Below are positions 55,730-64,000 of a stretch of 64,000 nucleotides of DNA, one piece after another. The stretch spans positions 1-64,000 of the forward strand of contig NZ_LR594662.1 in the NCBI RefSeq assembly GCF_901827175.1. Direction: 5' to 3'. The DNA comes from Variovorax sp. RA8. GTDB lineage: Bacteria > Pseudomonadota > Gammaproteobacteria > Burkholderiales > Burkholderiaceae_C. Under the pieces are notes generated by a model, which searched no databases, was not told the DNA's origin, and worked only from the letters and a program-made list of their open reading frames with translations. How positions within the stretch are numbered: the stretch's first letter is position 1; the number at the start of each line of letters is the position of its first letter. Both the position numbers and the translations under genes were made by a program.

Positions 55730-56650
55730 ATGCCGACCTCCACGTCCACCACCTCCACCGCCGCCGCTCCCTCTGCCGCGGCCTCCAACTACTATGGCGC
55801 CAGCCCCTGGATGCGCGCCCTGCGCCTGGCCCTGGCTGCAACGCAGCGCGCCTGGCCCGCGTTCGGCGTGCGCGCCGCCTACCGCGTCTTCGGCACCCCG
55901 CTGCCGCTCAAGTGGCTCAACCGTCGCCACGGCCCCGACGCCGGATGGCAACGCGAGGCCTGGGCGTTCGAGGAGGCCAGCCTCGGCCTCTACACGCCCG
56001 ATGCCGCGCCGTCCGAGGCGCCGCGCGTGCTGCTCATCCACGGCTGGGGCGGCCACGCGGGCCAGATGCTCCCGCTGGCGCAGGCCCTGATCGCCGCCGG
56101 CTTCGCCCCGCTGCTGCTGGAAATGCCGGCCCATGGCCGCAGCGCCGGCATGGTGAGCAACCTGCCGCAGTTCGCGCGGGCCATCGACTATGTGGCCGCC
56201 CGGCTGGCGCTGGAGGGCACCGCGCTCAAGGCCATTGCGGCGCACTCGCTGGGCGCGAATGCGCTGGCCTACGCGGCCAGCCGCGGCCTGCGCGCGGAAC
56301 GGCTGGTCCTGCTGGCGCCGCCCGCGTCACCGCATGCCTTTACCCGCTATTTCGCGCATGTGTTCGGCCTCAGCGAGCGCACGCGCGCCGCCATGCAGCT
56401 GCGGATCGAGGCGCGCGAGGGCATCCTGATGCCGCTGCTGGAGCCCGCCGCCGTCGGCCCGCGCATCGCACAGCCCACGCTGGTGGTGCATGACCGCGAC
56501 GACCGCGTCAACCGCTTCGCCGACGGCGTCGCCTACCGCGATGCCATCGCCGGCGCGCAGCTCATTGCCACACAGGCACTGGGCCACCGCCGCATCCTGC
56601 GGGAGCCCTCGGTGCTGCAGCAGGTGGTTGCCTTCGTTGCGAGGGCCTGA
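55730..56650 (+). CDS. Alpha/beta hydrolase
   Basis: Serine hydrolase of 306 residues with an N-terminal Ser/Thr/Ala-rich leader and a possible membrane-facing helix (WMRALRLALAATQRAW). Oxyanion region is LLIHGWGGHAGQM, the nucleophile elbow AAHSLGANALAYA, the acid lies in VVHDRDDRVNRF, and the catalytic His is in ALGHRRILREP. Many relatives are esterases or lipases; no substrate is assigned. It is the last gene of the TetR-controlled pair and ends 13 bases before convergent minE. Confidence 0.87.
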   Translation: MPTSTSTTSTAAAPSAAASNYYGASPWMRALRLALAATQRAWPAFGVRAAYRVFGTPLPLKWLNRRHGPDAGWQREAWAFEEASLGLYTPDAAPSEAPRVLLIHGWGGHAGQMLPLAQALIAAGFAPLLLEMPAHGRSAGMVSNLPQFARAIDYVAARLALEGTALKAIAAHSLGANALAYAASRGLRAERLVLLAPPASPHAFTRYFAHVFGLSERTRAAMQLRIEAREGILMPLLEPAAVGPRIAQPTLVVHDRDDRVNRFADGVAYRDAIAGAQLIATQALGHRRILREPSVLQQVVAFVARA

Positions 56651-56663
56651 CCGGGGAGGGTGC

Positions 56664-56942
56664 TCAGCGCGCCGCCAGTGCAGGCCCGTCGGGCAGCTCG
56701 ATCTTGACTTCGAGCACCTCGAGGTCGTCCTGCTTCTCCAGGTGGACCTTGATGTCCTCGGCCTTGATGGACACGTACTTCGAGATCACCGCGATCAGCT
56801 CGCGCTGCAGCTCCGGCAGGTAGTCGGGCCGACGCTTGCCGCTCAGGCTGCTGCGCTCGTGCGCCAGGATGATCTGCAGGCGCTCCTTGGCGACGTTCGC
56901 CGTGTTCTTCTTTTCGCCCAGGAGGAACGAGAGGAAGGACAT
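56664..56942 (-). CDS. minE: Cell division topological specificity factor MinE
   Basis: A 92-residue protein that stimulates MinD ATPase and drives the pole-to-pole Min oscillation. The N-terminal amphipathic [23 protein letters not shown] is the membrane- and MinD-binding helix. [21 protein letters not shown] and the following strands make the dimer. It is the last gene of minC-minD-minE, starting 3 bases after the minD stop. Confidence 0.96.
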   Translation of the reverse strand: MSFLSFLLGEKKNTANVAKERLQIILAHERSSLSGKRRPDYLPELQRELIAVISKYVSIKAEDIKVHLEKQDDLEVLEVKIELPDGPALAAR

Positions 56943-56945
56943 TGC

Positions 56946-57761
56946 TTATCTCCCCCCGAAGAAGCGCTTGAAGAAGCTGGGCTTCTCGGCCTCGACGAAG
57001 CGCATGGGCCTGTCTTCGCCGAGGAAGCGCGCCACCACGTCGCTGTAGGCCTGGGCCACCTCGGTCTCCTTGTCGTGGATCGCCGGGATGCCCTGGTTGG
57101 ACGCCTGCAGCACGCTCTCGGATTCCGGGATCACCCCGATCAGCTTGATGCGCAGGATGTCCTGGATGTCCTCCAGCGACAGCATCTGGCCGCCAGCGAC
57201 CCGGTTGGGGTTGTAGCGCGTGATCAGCAGGTGCTCCTTGATCGGTTCGCCGCCTTCCTTGGCCCGCTTGGTCTTCGAGCCGAGCATGCCGAGGATGCGG
57301 TCGGAATCGCGCACCGAGGAGACCTCGGGGTTGGTCACGATCAGCGCCTCGTCGGCGAAGTGCATCGCCATCAGCGCGCCGGTCTCGATGCCCGCGGGCG
57401 AGTCGCAGACGATGTAGTCGAAGCCCTGTTCACTCAGCTCGTTGAGGATCTTCTCGACGCCCTCCTGCTTGAGCGCGTCCTTGTCGCGCGTCTGCGAGGC
57501 TGCCAGCACGAACAGGTTGTCGCACTGCTTGTCCTTGATCAGCGCCTGGCTCAGGTTGGCCTCGCCCTGGATCACGTTGATCAGGTCGTAGACCACGCGC
57601 CGCTCGCAGCCCATGATCAGGTCCAGGTTGCGCAGGCCGACGTCGAAGTCGATCACGGCCGTCTTCTTGCCCGCCAGCGCGAGCCCCGATGCAAAGCTCG
57701 CGCTCGTGGTCGTCTTGCCGACGCCGCCCTTGCCCGAGGTCACCACCACAATCTTGGCCAT
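56946..57761 (-). CDS. minD: Septum site-determining ATPase MinD
   Basis: Deviant Walker ATPase of 271 residues that recruits MinC and MinE to the membrane. Walker A GKGGVGKTT is at 10-18. Switch motifs are VIDFDVGLRNLDLIMG and CDSPAGIETGAL. The C-terminal amphipathic membrane-targeting helix is KPSFFKRFFGGR. The ATG giving MAKIVVVTSGKGG is unambiguous. It lies 59 bases after minC. Confidence 0.97.
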   Translation of the reverse strand: MAKIVVVTSGKGGVGKTTTSASFASGLALAGKKTAVIDFDVGLRNLDLIMGCERRVVYDLINVIQGEANLSQALIKDKQCDNLFVLAASQTRDKDALKQEGVEKILNELSEQGFDYIVCDSPAGIETGALMAMHFADEALIVTNPEVSSVRDSDRILGMLGSKTKRAKEGGEPIKEHLLITRYNPNRVAGGQMLSLEDIQDILRIKLIGVIPESESVLQASNQGIPAIHDKETEVAQAYSDVVARFLGEDRPMRFVEAEKPSFFKRFFGGR

Positions 57762-57820
57762 TCGAATCCTTCTCTTCTGTTTCGTTTGTTCAGGTGCGCG
57801 CGTTCGCGCCGATGGGCGCT

Positions 57821-58576
57821 TCATTCGATGGCGCTCATCACGATCTTCTTTCCGTCCAGCGAGATCTGTGCCGCCTTGCCCGCGACTTCCGCCGGCAGCG
57901 CGACTTCCGCGGTGCGGTAGATGCCCGCGATCGCGACCAGCTGCGCTTCCATGCAGGTGGTGAAGATGCGTGCCTCGGTGTTCCCGCGCGCACCCGCGAT
58001 CGCCTTGCCGCGCAGCGGCGCGTAGACGTGCACGTTGCCGTCCGCGATCACCTCGGCGCCGAAGCTGACCACCGCGGTCACCACCACGTCGCCGCCGCGC
58101 GCATACACCTGCTGGCCCGAACGCAGCGGCTTGTCGATCACCAGCGTGCCGTTCGCCGGCACCGGCACCTCGCGCACGATCTGGGGCTGGGGTGCCTCCG
58201 CCGGCGGCGGGGCCGGCCGTGGGCTCGGTGAGGGCGGCACCGGCATCGCGCTCACCGACAGGCCGGCGGCGCGCGCCGCGGCGTTCTGCGCATCGCTGCC
58301 GCCGCGCACCGCGATCGGCTGCGTCTGGTGGCGTGCCAGCAGCGCTCGCAGCGCGGCGAAATCGAGACCCGCCGCCGCCTCGCTCTGCTCCAGCTGCGAG
58401 AGGTCGATGACGACCGGCTCCTGGTCGAAGAAATCGGGGGAATCGGCGAGTTGAGCGTCCAGCGCCTCGGCCAGCACGCCCAGGTCCGCGGTCTTGAGGA
58501 TCACGGCGATCAGCGGAAGCGTCGCGCTCTTGAATTCGAAAACCGCTCGGGTGCGCGCGGCGGATGCGTCGGCCAT
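57821..58576 (-). CDS. minC: Septum formation inhibitor MinC
   Basis: FtsZ antagonist of 251 residues. The N-terminal domain (about 1-105) blocks FtsZ polymers. A Pro-rich linker (about 110-135, PPSPSPRPAPPP) leads to the beta-helical C-domain, which dimerises and binds MinD: LRSGQQVYARGGDVVVTAVV and YAPLRGKAIAGARGN are conserved. It is the first gene of the min operon. The 235 bases upstream are divergent with a small gene of unknown role and probably hold the min promoter, but I see no clear -35/-10 pair. Confidence 0.95.
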   Translation of the reverse strand: MADASAARTRAVFEFKSATLPLIAVILKTADLGVLAEALDAQLADSPDFFDQEPVVIDLSQLEQSEAAAGLDFAALRALLARHQTQPIAVRGGSDAQNAAARAAGLSVSAMPVPPSPSPRPAPPPAEAPQPQIVREVPVPANGTLVIDKPLRSGQQVYARGGDVVVTAVVSFGAEVIADGNVHVYAPLRGKAIAGARGNTEARIFTTCMEAQLVAIAGIYRTAEVALPAEVAGKAAQISLDGKKIVMSAIE

Positions 58577-58811
58577 GTAAAACGTGGGTGCGAAAAGCGT
58601 TGGAGTCTAACGGGGAGTGGCGGGCAACCTGTCGATGCTTCCCGGAAAGATGACGGGGCACAACACTTCTTGCACCGGGTTTCATATTGAACCGTGCATG
58701 CAACACCGGCGTCAACGTGCGCTTGACTCCTACACGCACGCAAGCGTTCTTTTTGGAGACTCGCCCGCTTCAGTCCTCCCGGGCTGCTCGTTTCCCTCCT
58801 TTCCTCCTTTT

Positions 58812-59150
58812 ATGCAACCTATCCTCGACATTCGCTCGGTGCGCCCGGACCTGTACACCTACAGCCTCGGCGCTGCACCGGCGGCCGAGCTCCAGTGCGG
58901 CGATTTCTTCGACACGGCGGAACGCTGCCTGCTCGACGCGGGGCGGGGGCTGTACAGCTACTTCGACAGCGTCCAGATCCGCTTCGCAGGACTCGCGCTC
59001 GGCAGCTACCCGGTGGCGCGCATGGTGGAAGACCCGCTGGGCCTGTTCCAGGAGCTCATGGGGTGCGTCTTGCGCATCTGCCGGACGCACGCGCTGCCCA
59101 ACTGGTGGAGCCCGCCTCAGGCGGCGCGCGAGCGGTTGAGCAGGGCGTAG
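58812..59150 (+). CDS. Hypothetical protein divergent from minC
   Basis: Unrecognised 112-residue product. It has a balanced composition, with two cysteines close together (CVLRIC) and an aromatic LPNWWSPPQ block, which suggests a real folded protein. MQPILDIRSVRPDLYTYSLG begins at the first ATG after a T/C-rich stretch with no good ribosome binding site. The last 34 bases overlap the convergent permease gene. No function can be assigned. Confidence 0.55.
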   Translation: MQPILDIRSVRPDLYTYSLGAAPAAELQCGDFFDTAERCLLDAGRGLYSYFDSVQIRFAGLALGSYPVARMVEDPLGLFQELMGCVLRICRTHALPNWWSPPQAARERLSRA

Positions 59151-60481
59151 AGCAGGATCGCGCCGAAGGTGGCGGTGCCGATGCCACCCAGTGCGAACTG
59201 CCCGAACTTGAGCGTGAAGTCGCCGGTGCCCAGGATCAGGGTGATGGCCGCCACGATCAGGTTCCGGTTCTGCGAGAAGTCCACCCGGTTGTCGACCCAG
59301 ATCTTGGCCCCCGCGACCGCGATCAGGCCGAAGACCACGATGCTCACGCCGCCCATCACCGGCAGCGGAATGGCCTGGATCAGCGCGCCGAACTTGGGGC
59401 TGAAGCCCAGCAGCAGCGCGATCAGCGCCGCCACCACGAAGATCGCCGTGGAGTAGATCTTGGTGGCCGCCATCACGCCGATGTTCTCGGCATAGGTGGT
59501 GACCCCGGTGCCGCCGGCCGCGCCGCTCACCATGGTCGCGATGCCGTCGCCGATGAAGGCGCGCCCCAGGTACGGGTTGAGGTCGCGCCCGGTCATCGCG
59601 CTCACGGCCTTGATGTGGCCCAGGTTCTCGGCCACCAGGATCACCGCCACCGGCGCGATCAGCAGCATGGCGTTCACCTCGAACACCGGCGCCGCGAAAC
59701 TCGGCAGGCCGAACCAGGGCGCCGCCGCCAGTGGGCCGAGGTCGATCGGCTTGCCCAGGCCCAGGCCCAGGCCGTTGGTCAGCACGGCGTAGATGAGGCT
59801 GGCCGCGATCAGGCCCATGAGGATCAGCAGCCGTTGCACCATGCCGCGCGCGTAGACCGCGATCAGCCCCACGCACAGGAAGGTCAGCGCCTGCATCCAG
59901 GTGTCGAAGCCGGTCGGCGCCATGTTCTTGATCGGCACGCTCGCCAGGTTGAGCCCGATCACCGCCACCACCGCGCCCGTCACCACCGGCGGCATCAGCC
60001 GCTCGATCCAGTGCACCGCGACGTCCTGCTCGATCTCCTCCACCTCGACGCCGCGGATCGGCGTCGACTTGCGGTGCCGCTCGTTGGTGAGCGCCACCAG
60101 CACGCCGATCAACACGTAGACCGCGCCGCAGGCGATGATGCCGCCGAGCGCCACGCCGAGGTTGGCGTTCGGCCCCTGGCCGGCATAGCCGGTGGCCGCG
60201 ATCACCACGCCGATGAAGGCGAAGCTGGAGCCCAGGTAGCTCGGCACCCGGCCGCCGGTGACCAGGAAGAAGATCAGCGTGCCGACACCGCTCATCAGGA
60301 TCGCGATGTTCGGGTTGAAGCCCATGAGGATCGGCGCCAGCACGGTCGCGCCGAACATCGCGATCACATGCTGCACCCCCATGGCGGCCGTCTGCGGCCA
60401 GGGCAGGCGCTCGTCGGGCGCCACCACCGCGGCGTGGCCCGCGGCCACCTCGCGCCAGCGGGGAAGGTAGGAATCGCTCAT
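59117..60481 (-). CDS. Uracil/xanthine permease family transporter (NCS2)
   Basis: Nucleobase:cation symporter of 454 residues with about fourteen helices. The UraA-like features are MGVQHVIAMFGATVLAPILMG, SSFAFIGVV, the ENLGHIKAVSAMTGRDLNPYLGRAFIGDG signature and TTYAENIGVMAATKIYS. The conserved Glu residues in AENLGH and YAENIG are present. Uracil or another pyrimidine is the more likely substrate; xanthine cannot be excluded. It has a 42-base gap to the thioesterase gene upstream on the same strand. Confidence 0.9.
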   Translation of the reverse strand: MSDSYLPRWREVAAGHAAVVAPDERLPWPQTAAMGVQHVIAMFGATVLAPILMGFNPNIAILMSGVGTLIFFLVTGGRVPSYLGSSFAFIGVVIAATGYAGQGPNANLGVALGGIIACGAVYVLIGVLVALTNERHRKSTPIRGVEVEEIEQDVAVHWIERLMPPVVTGAVVAVIGLNLASVPIKNMAPTGFDTWMQALTFLCVGLIAVYARGMVQRLLILMGLIAASLIYAVLTNGLGLGLGKPIDLGPLAAAPWFGLPSFAAPVFEVNAMLLIAPVAVILVAENLGHIKAVSAMTGRDLNPYLGRAFIGDGIATMVSGAAGGTGVTTYAENIGVMAATKIYSTAIFVVAALIALLLGFSPKFGALIQAIPLPVMGGVSIVVFGLIAVAGAKIWVDNRVDFSQNRNLIVAAITLILGTGDFTLKFGQFALGGIGTATFGAILLYALLNRSRAA

Positions 60482-60523
60482 CGTCTTTTCTCCTCGGTTG
60501 TTGTTCTGGGCCGCCCGGCGGGC

Positions 60524-60949
60524 TCAGCCTTGCGGGATCAGCACCGCCATCGTCAGTCGCGAGACGCAGGTCAGCTCGCCGGCGTCGTTCGTGAGGTCGA
60601 TCTGCCAGACCTGCGTGCTGCGGCCGCGGTGTACCGGACGCGCCACGCCCGTGACCCAGCCCGAGGTCGTGGCCCTGATGTGGTTGGCATTGATGTCCAG
60701 CCCCACCGCGCGGTGGCCTTCGGGCGCCGAGTAGTGCGCGCCGCAGGAGCCCAGGGTCTCCGCCAGCACCACCGACACGCCGCCGTGCAGGATGCCGTAG
60801 GGCTGGCGCGTGCGCTCGTCCACCGGCACGCGGCCGCGGATGAAGTCGGGGCCGATTTCGAGGAACTCCACCCCCAGCGTGGCGACCGCCGTGTTCACGT
60901 GGCTGCGGGTCAGCTCCTCGATCGAAATCTCTTTCTTCCAGATGGACAT
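60524..60949 (-). CDS. Hotdog-fold acyl-CoA thioesterase (PaaI/YdiI type)
   Basis: A 141-residue single hotdog domain. The catalytic segment QPYGILHGGVSVVLAETLGS has the HGG motif and the acidic residue of the YdiI/EntH branch, which hydrolyses aryl- or acyl-CoA such as DHNA-CoA. DINANHIRATTSG follows. Without menaquinone or phenylacetate genes nearby, the substrate is open. It is probably co-transcribed with the permease downstream. Confidence 0.88.
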   Translation of the reverse strand: MSIWKKEISIEELTRSHVNTAVATLGVEFLEIGPDFIRGRVPVDERTRQPYGILHGGVSVVLAETLGSCGAHYSAPEGHRAVGLDINANHIRATTSGWVTGVARPVHRGRSTQVWQIDLTNDAGELTCVSRLTMAVLIPQG

Positions 60950-61059
60950 ACGCTTTCTCCGGTTCGGTTGGGTGCGGCCAAAACTATAGCGACTGGTCCT
61001 GACACGGCCACGAGCCCGCGGCCGATGCGGGCGCCGGGCGATGGATCTAAGCTGGCGCC

Positions 61060-62379
61060 ATGAAGCTGACGCGTGCCCGGCGATGGGTCATCGGCTCGGT
61101 GATCGTGCTGCTCCTGCTGGCAGGCGGCGGGGCATGGTTCGCCTGGCGGCTGCTGCCGAGCGACGAGGAACTCGCGGCCCGCATCAGCGAGAGTTTCGAG
61201 CGTGCGAGCGGCATCGGCCTGCGCGTGGGCAGCGCGAGCTGGTCGCTGCGCCCGGAGCCGGTCGTGGTGCTGCGCGACCTCGCCACCGAGCAGCCGCGGC
61301 CGATCACCGTGCGCCATGTCGCCCTTCGGCCGCGGCTCGTTGCGCTGTGGCGCCGCACCATCGCCATCGAGGCCCTCGAAGTCGAAGGCGCCGTGCTCCC
61401 GCGAGCCTCGGTGCGCGCCTTCCGCGGGCGCTGGAAAAAGGGCGAGCTCCCCGGCGTGATGGCCGGCGCGTGGACCCCCGCCGAGATCCCGATCGAGCGG
61501 CTGCAGCTGCGCGACATCACATGGATCAACCGCCGCGACATCGCCCTCGCGTACGACGCCGAGCTGCGCTTCGACCCCGGCTGGCGCCCGCGCGAGGCGG
61601 AAGTGCTGCGCCCCGGCGTCTCGCCCACCACCCGGCTGCGTCTCGCGCGCGAGGGCGGGGAAGATCGCTGGCGCGTCGAGATCGATGCCGGCGGCGGCAC
61701 CTGGAACGGCCAGGCCGAGCTGCAGGCGCCGGACAAGGGTCCCCTGCGCCTCAGCGCCCAGCTGGAGCCCCGGGGCGTGGACGTGGGCGAACTCGTGAGC
61801 GCCTTCCGACGCAACCAGGCGGTCGAAGGCCGCTTCGATGGCCGCACCGAAGTGCGCAGCGAGGGCGATGACGTCGACGAGCTGATCCGCCACCTGAACA
61901 CCCGCACCCGCTTCGCCATGAAGCCCGCGACCCTCAAGGGCTTCGACCTGTCGAAGGTAGTCGGCGCGCCCGGCGCCGCGCGCGGCGGCCAGACCGTGCT
62001 CGACGAGCTCACCGGCACCGTCGAGACGCAGAACACCGAGGACGGCGTCCTGCTGCGCTACACCGGCCTTAAGGCGCGCTCCGGCGTGCTCAGCGCCAGC
62101 GGCAGCGCGAGCGTGCTCAATCGACGCCTGAACGGCGAGATGGCGATCGACCTGGTCGATGGCATGGTCGGCGTGCCGCTCAAGCTGGCCGGCACGCTCG
62201 ACGATCCCCAGCTGTCGATGACCGGTGGCGCGCTGGCCGGCGCCGCGGTGGGCACGGCCGTGCTGCCGGGCGTGGGCACCGCCATCGGCGCGCGCATCGG
62301 GCAGCAGGTGGAAAAACTGTTCGGCGGCGAGGACGAGAAGAAGAAGCCGCAGCGCCCCGCGCCCTCCAAGGCGCGTTGA
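61060..62379 (+). CDS. AsmA-like membrane-anchored protein
   Basis: Inner-membrane protein of 439 residues with one N-terminal helix (VIGSVIVLLLLAGGGAWFAW) and a long periplasmic beta-rich chain of the AsmA/TamB type. LVGVPLKLAGTLDDPQLSMTGG-like text near the end is the AsmA C-terminal signature, followed by a Gly/Ala-rich hydrophobic segment and a basic tail. Family members bridge the periplasm and help move phospholipid. It is shorter than AsmA itself. It stands alone and is divergent from the thioesterase gene. Confidence 0.75.
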   Translation: MKLTRARRWVIGSVIVLLLLAGGGAWFAWRLLPSDEELAARISESFERASGIGLRVGSASWSLRPEPVVVLRDLATEQPRPITVRHVALRPRLVALWRRTIAIEALEVEGAVLPRASVRAFRGRWKKGELPGVMAGAWTPAEIPIERLQLRDITWINRRDIALAYDAELRFDPGWRPREAEVLRPGVSPTTRLRLAREGGEDRWRVEIDAGGGTWNGQAELQAPDKGPLRLSAQLEPRGVDVGELVSAFRRNQAVEGRFDGRTEVRSEGDDVDELIRHLNTRTRFAMKPATLKGFDLSKVVGAPGAARGGQTVLDELTGTVETQNTEDGVLLRYTGLKARSGVLSASGSASVLNRRLNGEMAIDLVDGMVGVPLKLAGTLDDPQLSMTGGALAGAAVGTAVLPGVGTAIGARIGQQVEKLFGGEDEKKKPQRPAPSKAR

Positions 62380-62397
62380 GCCGGCGCTCCTTCGTCG

Positions 62398-63318
62398 TCA
62401 CGCGGGCCTGAATCCCGGCAGCGCGTGCATGCGCTGCTTCAGTGCTTCGATGAAAGCCGTCACCCGCGCCGGCCGGTACAGCCCCGGCGGCAGCGCCACG
62501 TGGATGCCGATCGGCTCCAGCCACCAGCGCGGCAGCACCCGCTTGAGCCGGCCGGCCTGGATGTCCGCGTGGCACATCCACGGCGCGGCGGCGCCGATGC
62601 CGGCGCCGTTGAGGATGGCGCGGTAGCTCGACAGCAGGCTGTCGGTCTTGATCGGTGTGTCCAGCCGCACCATGCGCGAACGGCCCGACCGGTCGAGCAG
62701 CCGCACGCTGCCCTCCACATAAGGCACCAGGCCCACGCAGGGCAGCGAGGGCAGCCGTGCCAGCGTGACCGGGCCGATGCGCTTGAGCAGGGCCGGCGTG
62801 GCGATCAGCACGCGCTCCATGGCCCCCAGGTGGCGGCTGACCAGGCCCGGGTCGCGCACCTCGCCGACACAGACCCAGCACTCCGCGCCCGAGGCCGCGA
62901 GGTCGACCACGCGATCGGTCAGCGTCAGCTCGATGCGCAGGCCCGGATGCGCGGCGCGCAGGTCCGTGACCGCGTCCGTCAGGAAGCCGGTGCCGTAGCC
63001 CGAGGGGCCGATCACGCGCAAGGTGCCCTCGGGCCGGCTCTGGCCGCCCGACAGCCGGTGCGACAGGCCCGACCATCGATCGGTCAGGTCATGCGCCTCG
63101 GCCAGCAGCGAGCGGCCTTCGTCGGTCAGCGAGAAGCTTGCGGTCGTGCGCAGCGCCAGCTTGCAGCCCAGCAGCCGCTCCAGCTCCAGCAGGCGCCGGC
63201 TCACCGTGGGCTGCGTGGTGTCCAGCAGACGCGCCGCCTTGCTGAGCGATCCGCTCTCGCCGATGCGGATGAAGGTCGCGAGCAGGTCCAGGCGGTCGTG
63301 GGTGTGCTTCATGCGCAT
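62398..63318 (-). CDS. LysR-family transcriptional regulator
   Basis: LysR regulator of about 306 residues. The N-terminal helix-turn-helix is GSLSKAARLLDTTQPTVSRRLLELERLLGCKL, followed by a substrate-binding domain starting RPEGTLRVIGPSGYGTGFL. It is divergent from a class III aminotransferase gene, which by LysR habit is its likely target. Two ATGs two codons apart (63318, 63312) are both possible starts. The effector is unknown. Confidence 0.88.
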   Translation of the reverse strand: MRMKHTHDRLDLLATFIRIGESGSLSKAARLLDTTQPTVSRRLLELERLLGCKLALRTTASFSLTDEGRSLLAEAHDLTDRWSGLSHRLSGGQSRPEGTLRVIGPSGYGTGFLTDAVTDLRAAHPGLRIELTLTDRVVDLAASGAECWVCVGEVRDPGLVSRHLGAMERVLIATPALLKRIGPVTLARLPSLPCVGLVPYVEGSVRLLDRSGRSRMVRLDTPIKTDSLLSSYRAILNGAGIGAAAPWMCHADIQAGRLKRVLPRWWLEPIGIHVALPPGLYRPARVTAFIEALKQRMHALPGFRPA

Positions 63319-63320
63319 GA

Positions 63321-63346
63321 CGTATAGCACTTCATCGCTCGATACG
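63321..63346. promoter_or_regulatory. Possible LysR operator
   Basis: CGTAT (63321-63325) and ATACG (63342-63346) are inverted half-sites 16 bases apart in the 66-base divergent spacer. A third CGTAT starts at 63370, closer to the aminotransferase gene. The pattern is suggestive only. Confidence 0.3.
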
Positions 63347-63384
63347 TCTACCCGCCGGGGCGCTCTGTTCGTATCGTGCCCGGC

Positions 63385-64000
63385 ATGAACAACACGGCTC
63401 CCATCGCCCGCACTGTCGGGGATACGCCCCAGGGCGGCACCGTCCTCGGCTTCTACGCGCCCAAGGGCGCGCCGCGCCCGCCGCGCATCGCCCGCGGCGA
63501 AGGCATCTTCCTGTGGGACGCCGACGGCCGGCGCTACCTGGACGCGACCGCCGGCGCGGTGGTGGCCAACATCGGCCATGGCAACCCGCGCGTGCTCGCC
63601 GCGATGACCGAGCAGGCCGCCAAGGTCAGCTTCGCCTATCCGCGCTTCTTCGAGAGCGAGCACAACATCGCGCTGGCCGATCGTGTCTGCGCGCTGGCGG
63701 GCGAGGGCTTCGACCGCGCCTTCTTCGTCTCGGGCGGCTCGGAGGCCAACGAATCGGCCATCAAGCTGGCGCGGCAGTACGCGGTGGTCACGGGTCAGGG
63801 CAGCCGCAGCAAGGTGATCTCGCGCGACCCCAGCTACCACGGCTCCACGCTGGGTGCGCTCGCGGTCACCGGCGATGCCAACACGCTGACGCTGTACGGA
63901 CCGATGATCCGTTCGATGCCCAAGGTGCCGGCGCCGCTGTCCTACCGGGTGCCGGAGGGCCACACGGTCGCCTCCCACGAGATGGCCTGCGCCGACGAAC
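63385..64000 (+). CDS. Class III pyridoxal-phosphate aminotransferase (partial)
   Basis: Start and first 205 residues of an aminotransferase, cut by the window edge. Reading from the ATG gives MNNTAPIARTVGDTPQ, then FLWDADGRRYLDATAGAVV, GHGNPRVLAAM, and SGGSEANESAIKLARQYA, which is the PLP phosphate-binding region of class III enzymes. Then comes SYHGSTLGALAVTG. The catalytic Lys lies beyond the edge. Relatives act on omega-amino acids or beta-alanine; the partner substrate cannot be told. It is divergent from the LysR gene. Confidence 0.9.
   Translation, partial: MNNTAPIARTVGDTPQGGTVLGFYAPKGAPRPPRIARGEGIFLWDADGRRYLDATAGAVVANIGHGNPRVLAAMTEQAAKVSFAYPRFFESEHNIALADRVCALAGEGFDRAFFVSGGSEANESAIKLARQYAVVTGQGSRSKVISRDPSYHGSTLGALAVTGDANTLTLYGPMIRSMPKVPAPLSYRVPEGHTVASHEMACADE

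Noticed and set aside
60892..60905. TGTTCACGTGGCTG as a third parS
   Set aside because: It has the CACGTG core but lacks one base of the left arm and the right arm does not match. It lies inside the thioesterase gene and fits coding constraint.

Overview
The window reads like the replication-origin end of a high-GC betaproteobacterial chromosome, most likely a member of the Comamonadaceae close to Variovorax. Reasons: base 1 is the dnaA start codon and dnaA-dnaN-gyrB follow. The mnmG-rsmG-parA-parB cluster and a minCDE operon are present. There are two phasins, a PagL-type lipid A deacylase, CopZ, and the GC-rich interspersed repeats familiar from this family. The taxon is inferred from gene content, not from a search. 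I see no rRNA, tRNA, CRISPR array, insertion sequence or prophage, and no gene-free stretch longer than about 270 bases.

Layout. 1-5500: dnaA, an oriC core (DnaA boxes, DnaA-trios, AT-rich tract), dnaN, gyrB. 5.7-10 kb: two tandem secreted paralogues, a membrane metallophosphoesterase, a phasin-like protein, PagL. 9.5-12.4 kb: a UdgX-type uracil-DNA glycosylase fusion and its radical SAM partner, with a near-perfect LexA box at the start of the pair. 12.4-15.5 kb: a phospholipid operon (endonuclease/exonuclease/phosphatase family, ClsB, LPG-synthase-like membrane protein). 15.6-18.9 kb: small secreted proteins, a flavodoxin-like reductase, a pirin. 18.9-24.1 kb: a spermidine/putrescine-type ABC transporter with a racemase-family enzyme.

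24.2-35.3 kb is the most interesting block, an envelope-stress module. On the minus strand are a GT51 glycosyltransferase, an EpsI-like protein, an exosortase and one PEP-CTERM-tagged VIT/VWA protein. Divergent from these are creD and a class A penicillin-binding protein, followed by creC and creB. The shared divergent promoter region carries a perfect CreB tag facing the VIT/VWA gene and a degenerate one facing creD. This looks like an exosortase counterpart of the proteobacterial dedicated-sortase systems, wired to CreBC.

35.4-44.1 kb is accessory metabolism and regulation: TerB-like protein, TIGR04325 methyltransferase, CopZ with a CueR-type promoter, a two-component pair, an Old Yellow Enzyme, an MFS transporter, a GST, a DUF1328 protein and a transglutaminase. 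44.3-49.9 kb holds mnmG-rsmG-lysE-parA-hydrolase-parB with two parS sites inside mnmG and rsmG. 50-56.7 kb holds a CsgG-like lipoprotein, an FAD oxidase, a cobalamin adenosyltransferase, secreted proteins, a phasin, and a TetR gene whose operator recurs in front of a 37-residue membrane peptide and a hydrolase. 56.7-64 kb holds minE-minD-minC, a pyrimidine/xanthine permease, a thioesterase, an AsmA-like protein, a LysR regulator and a class III aminotransferase cut by the window edge.
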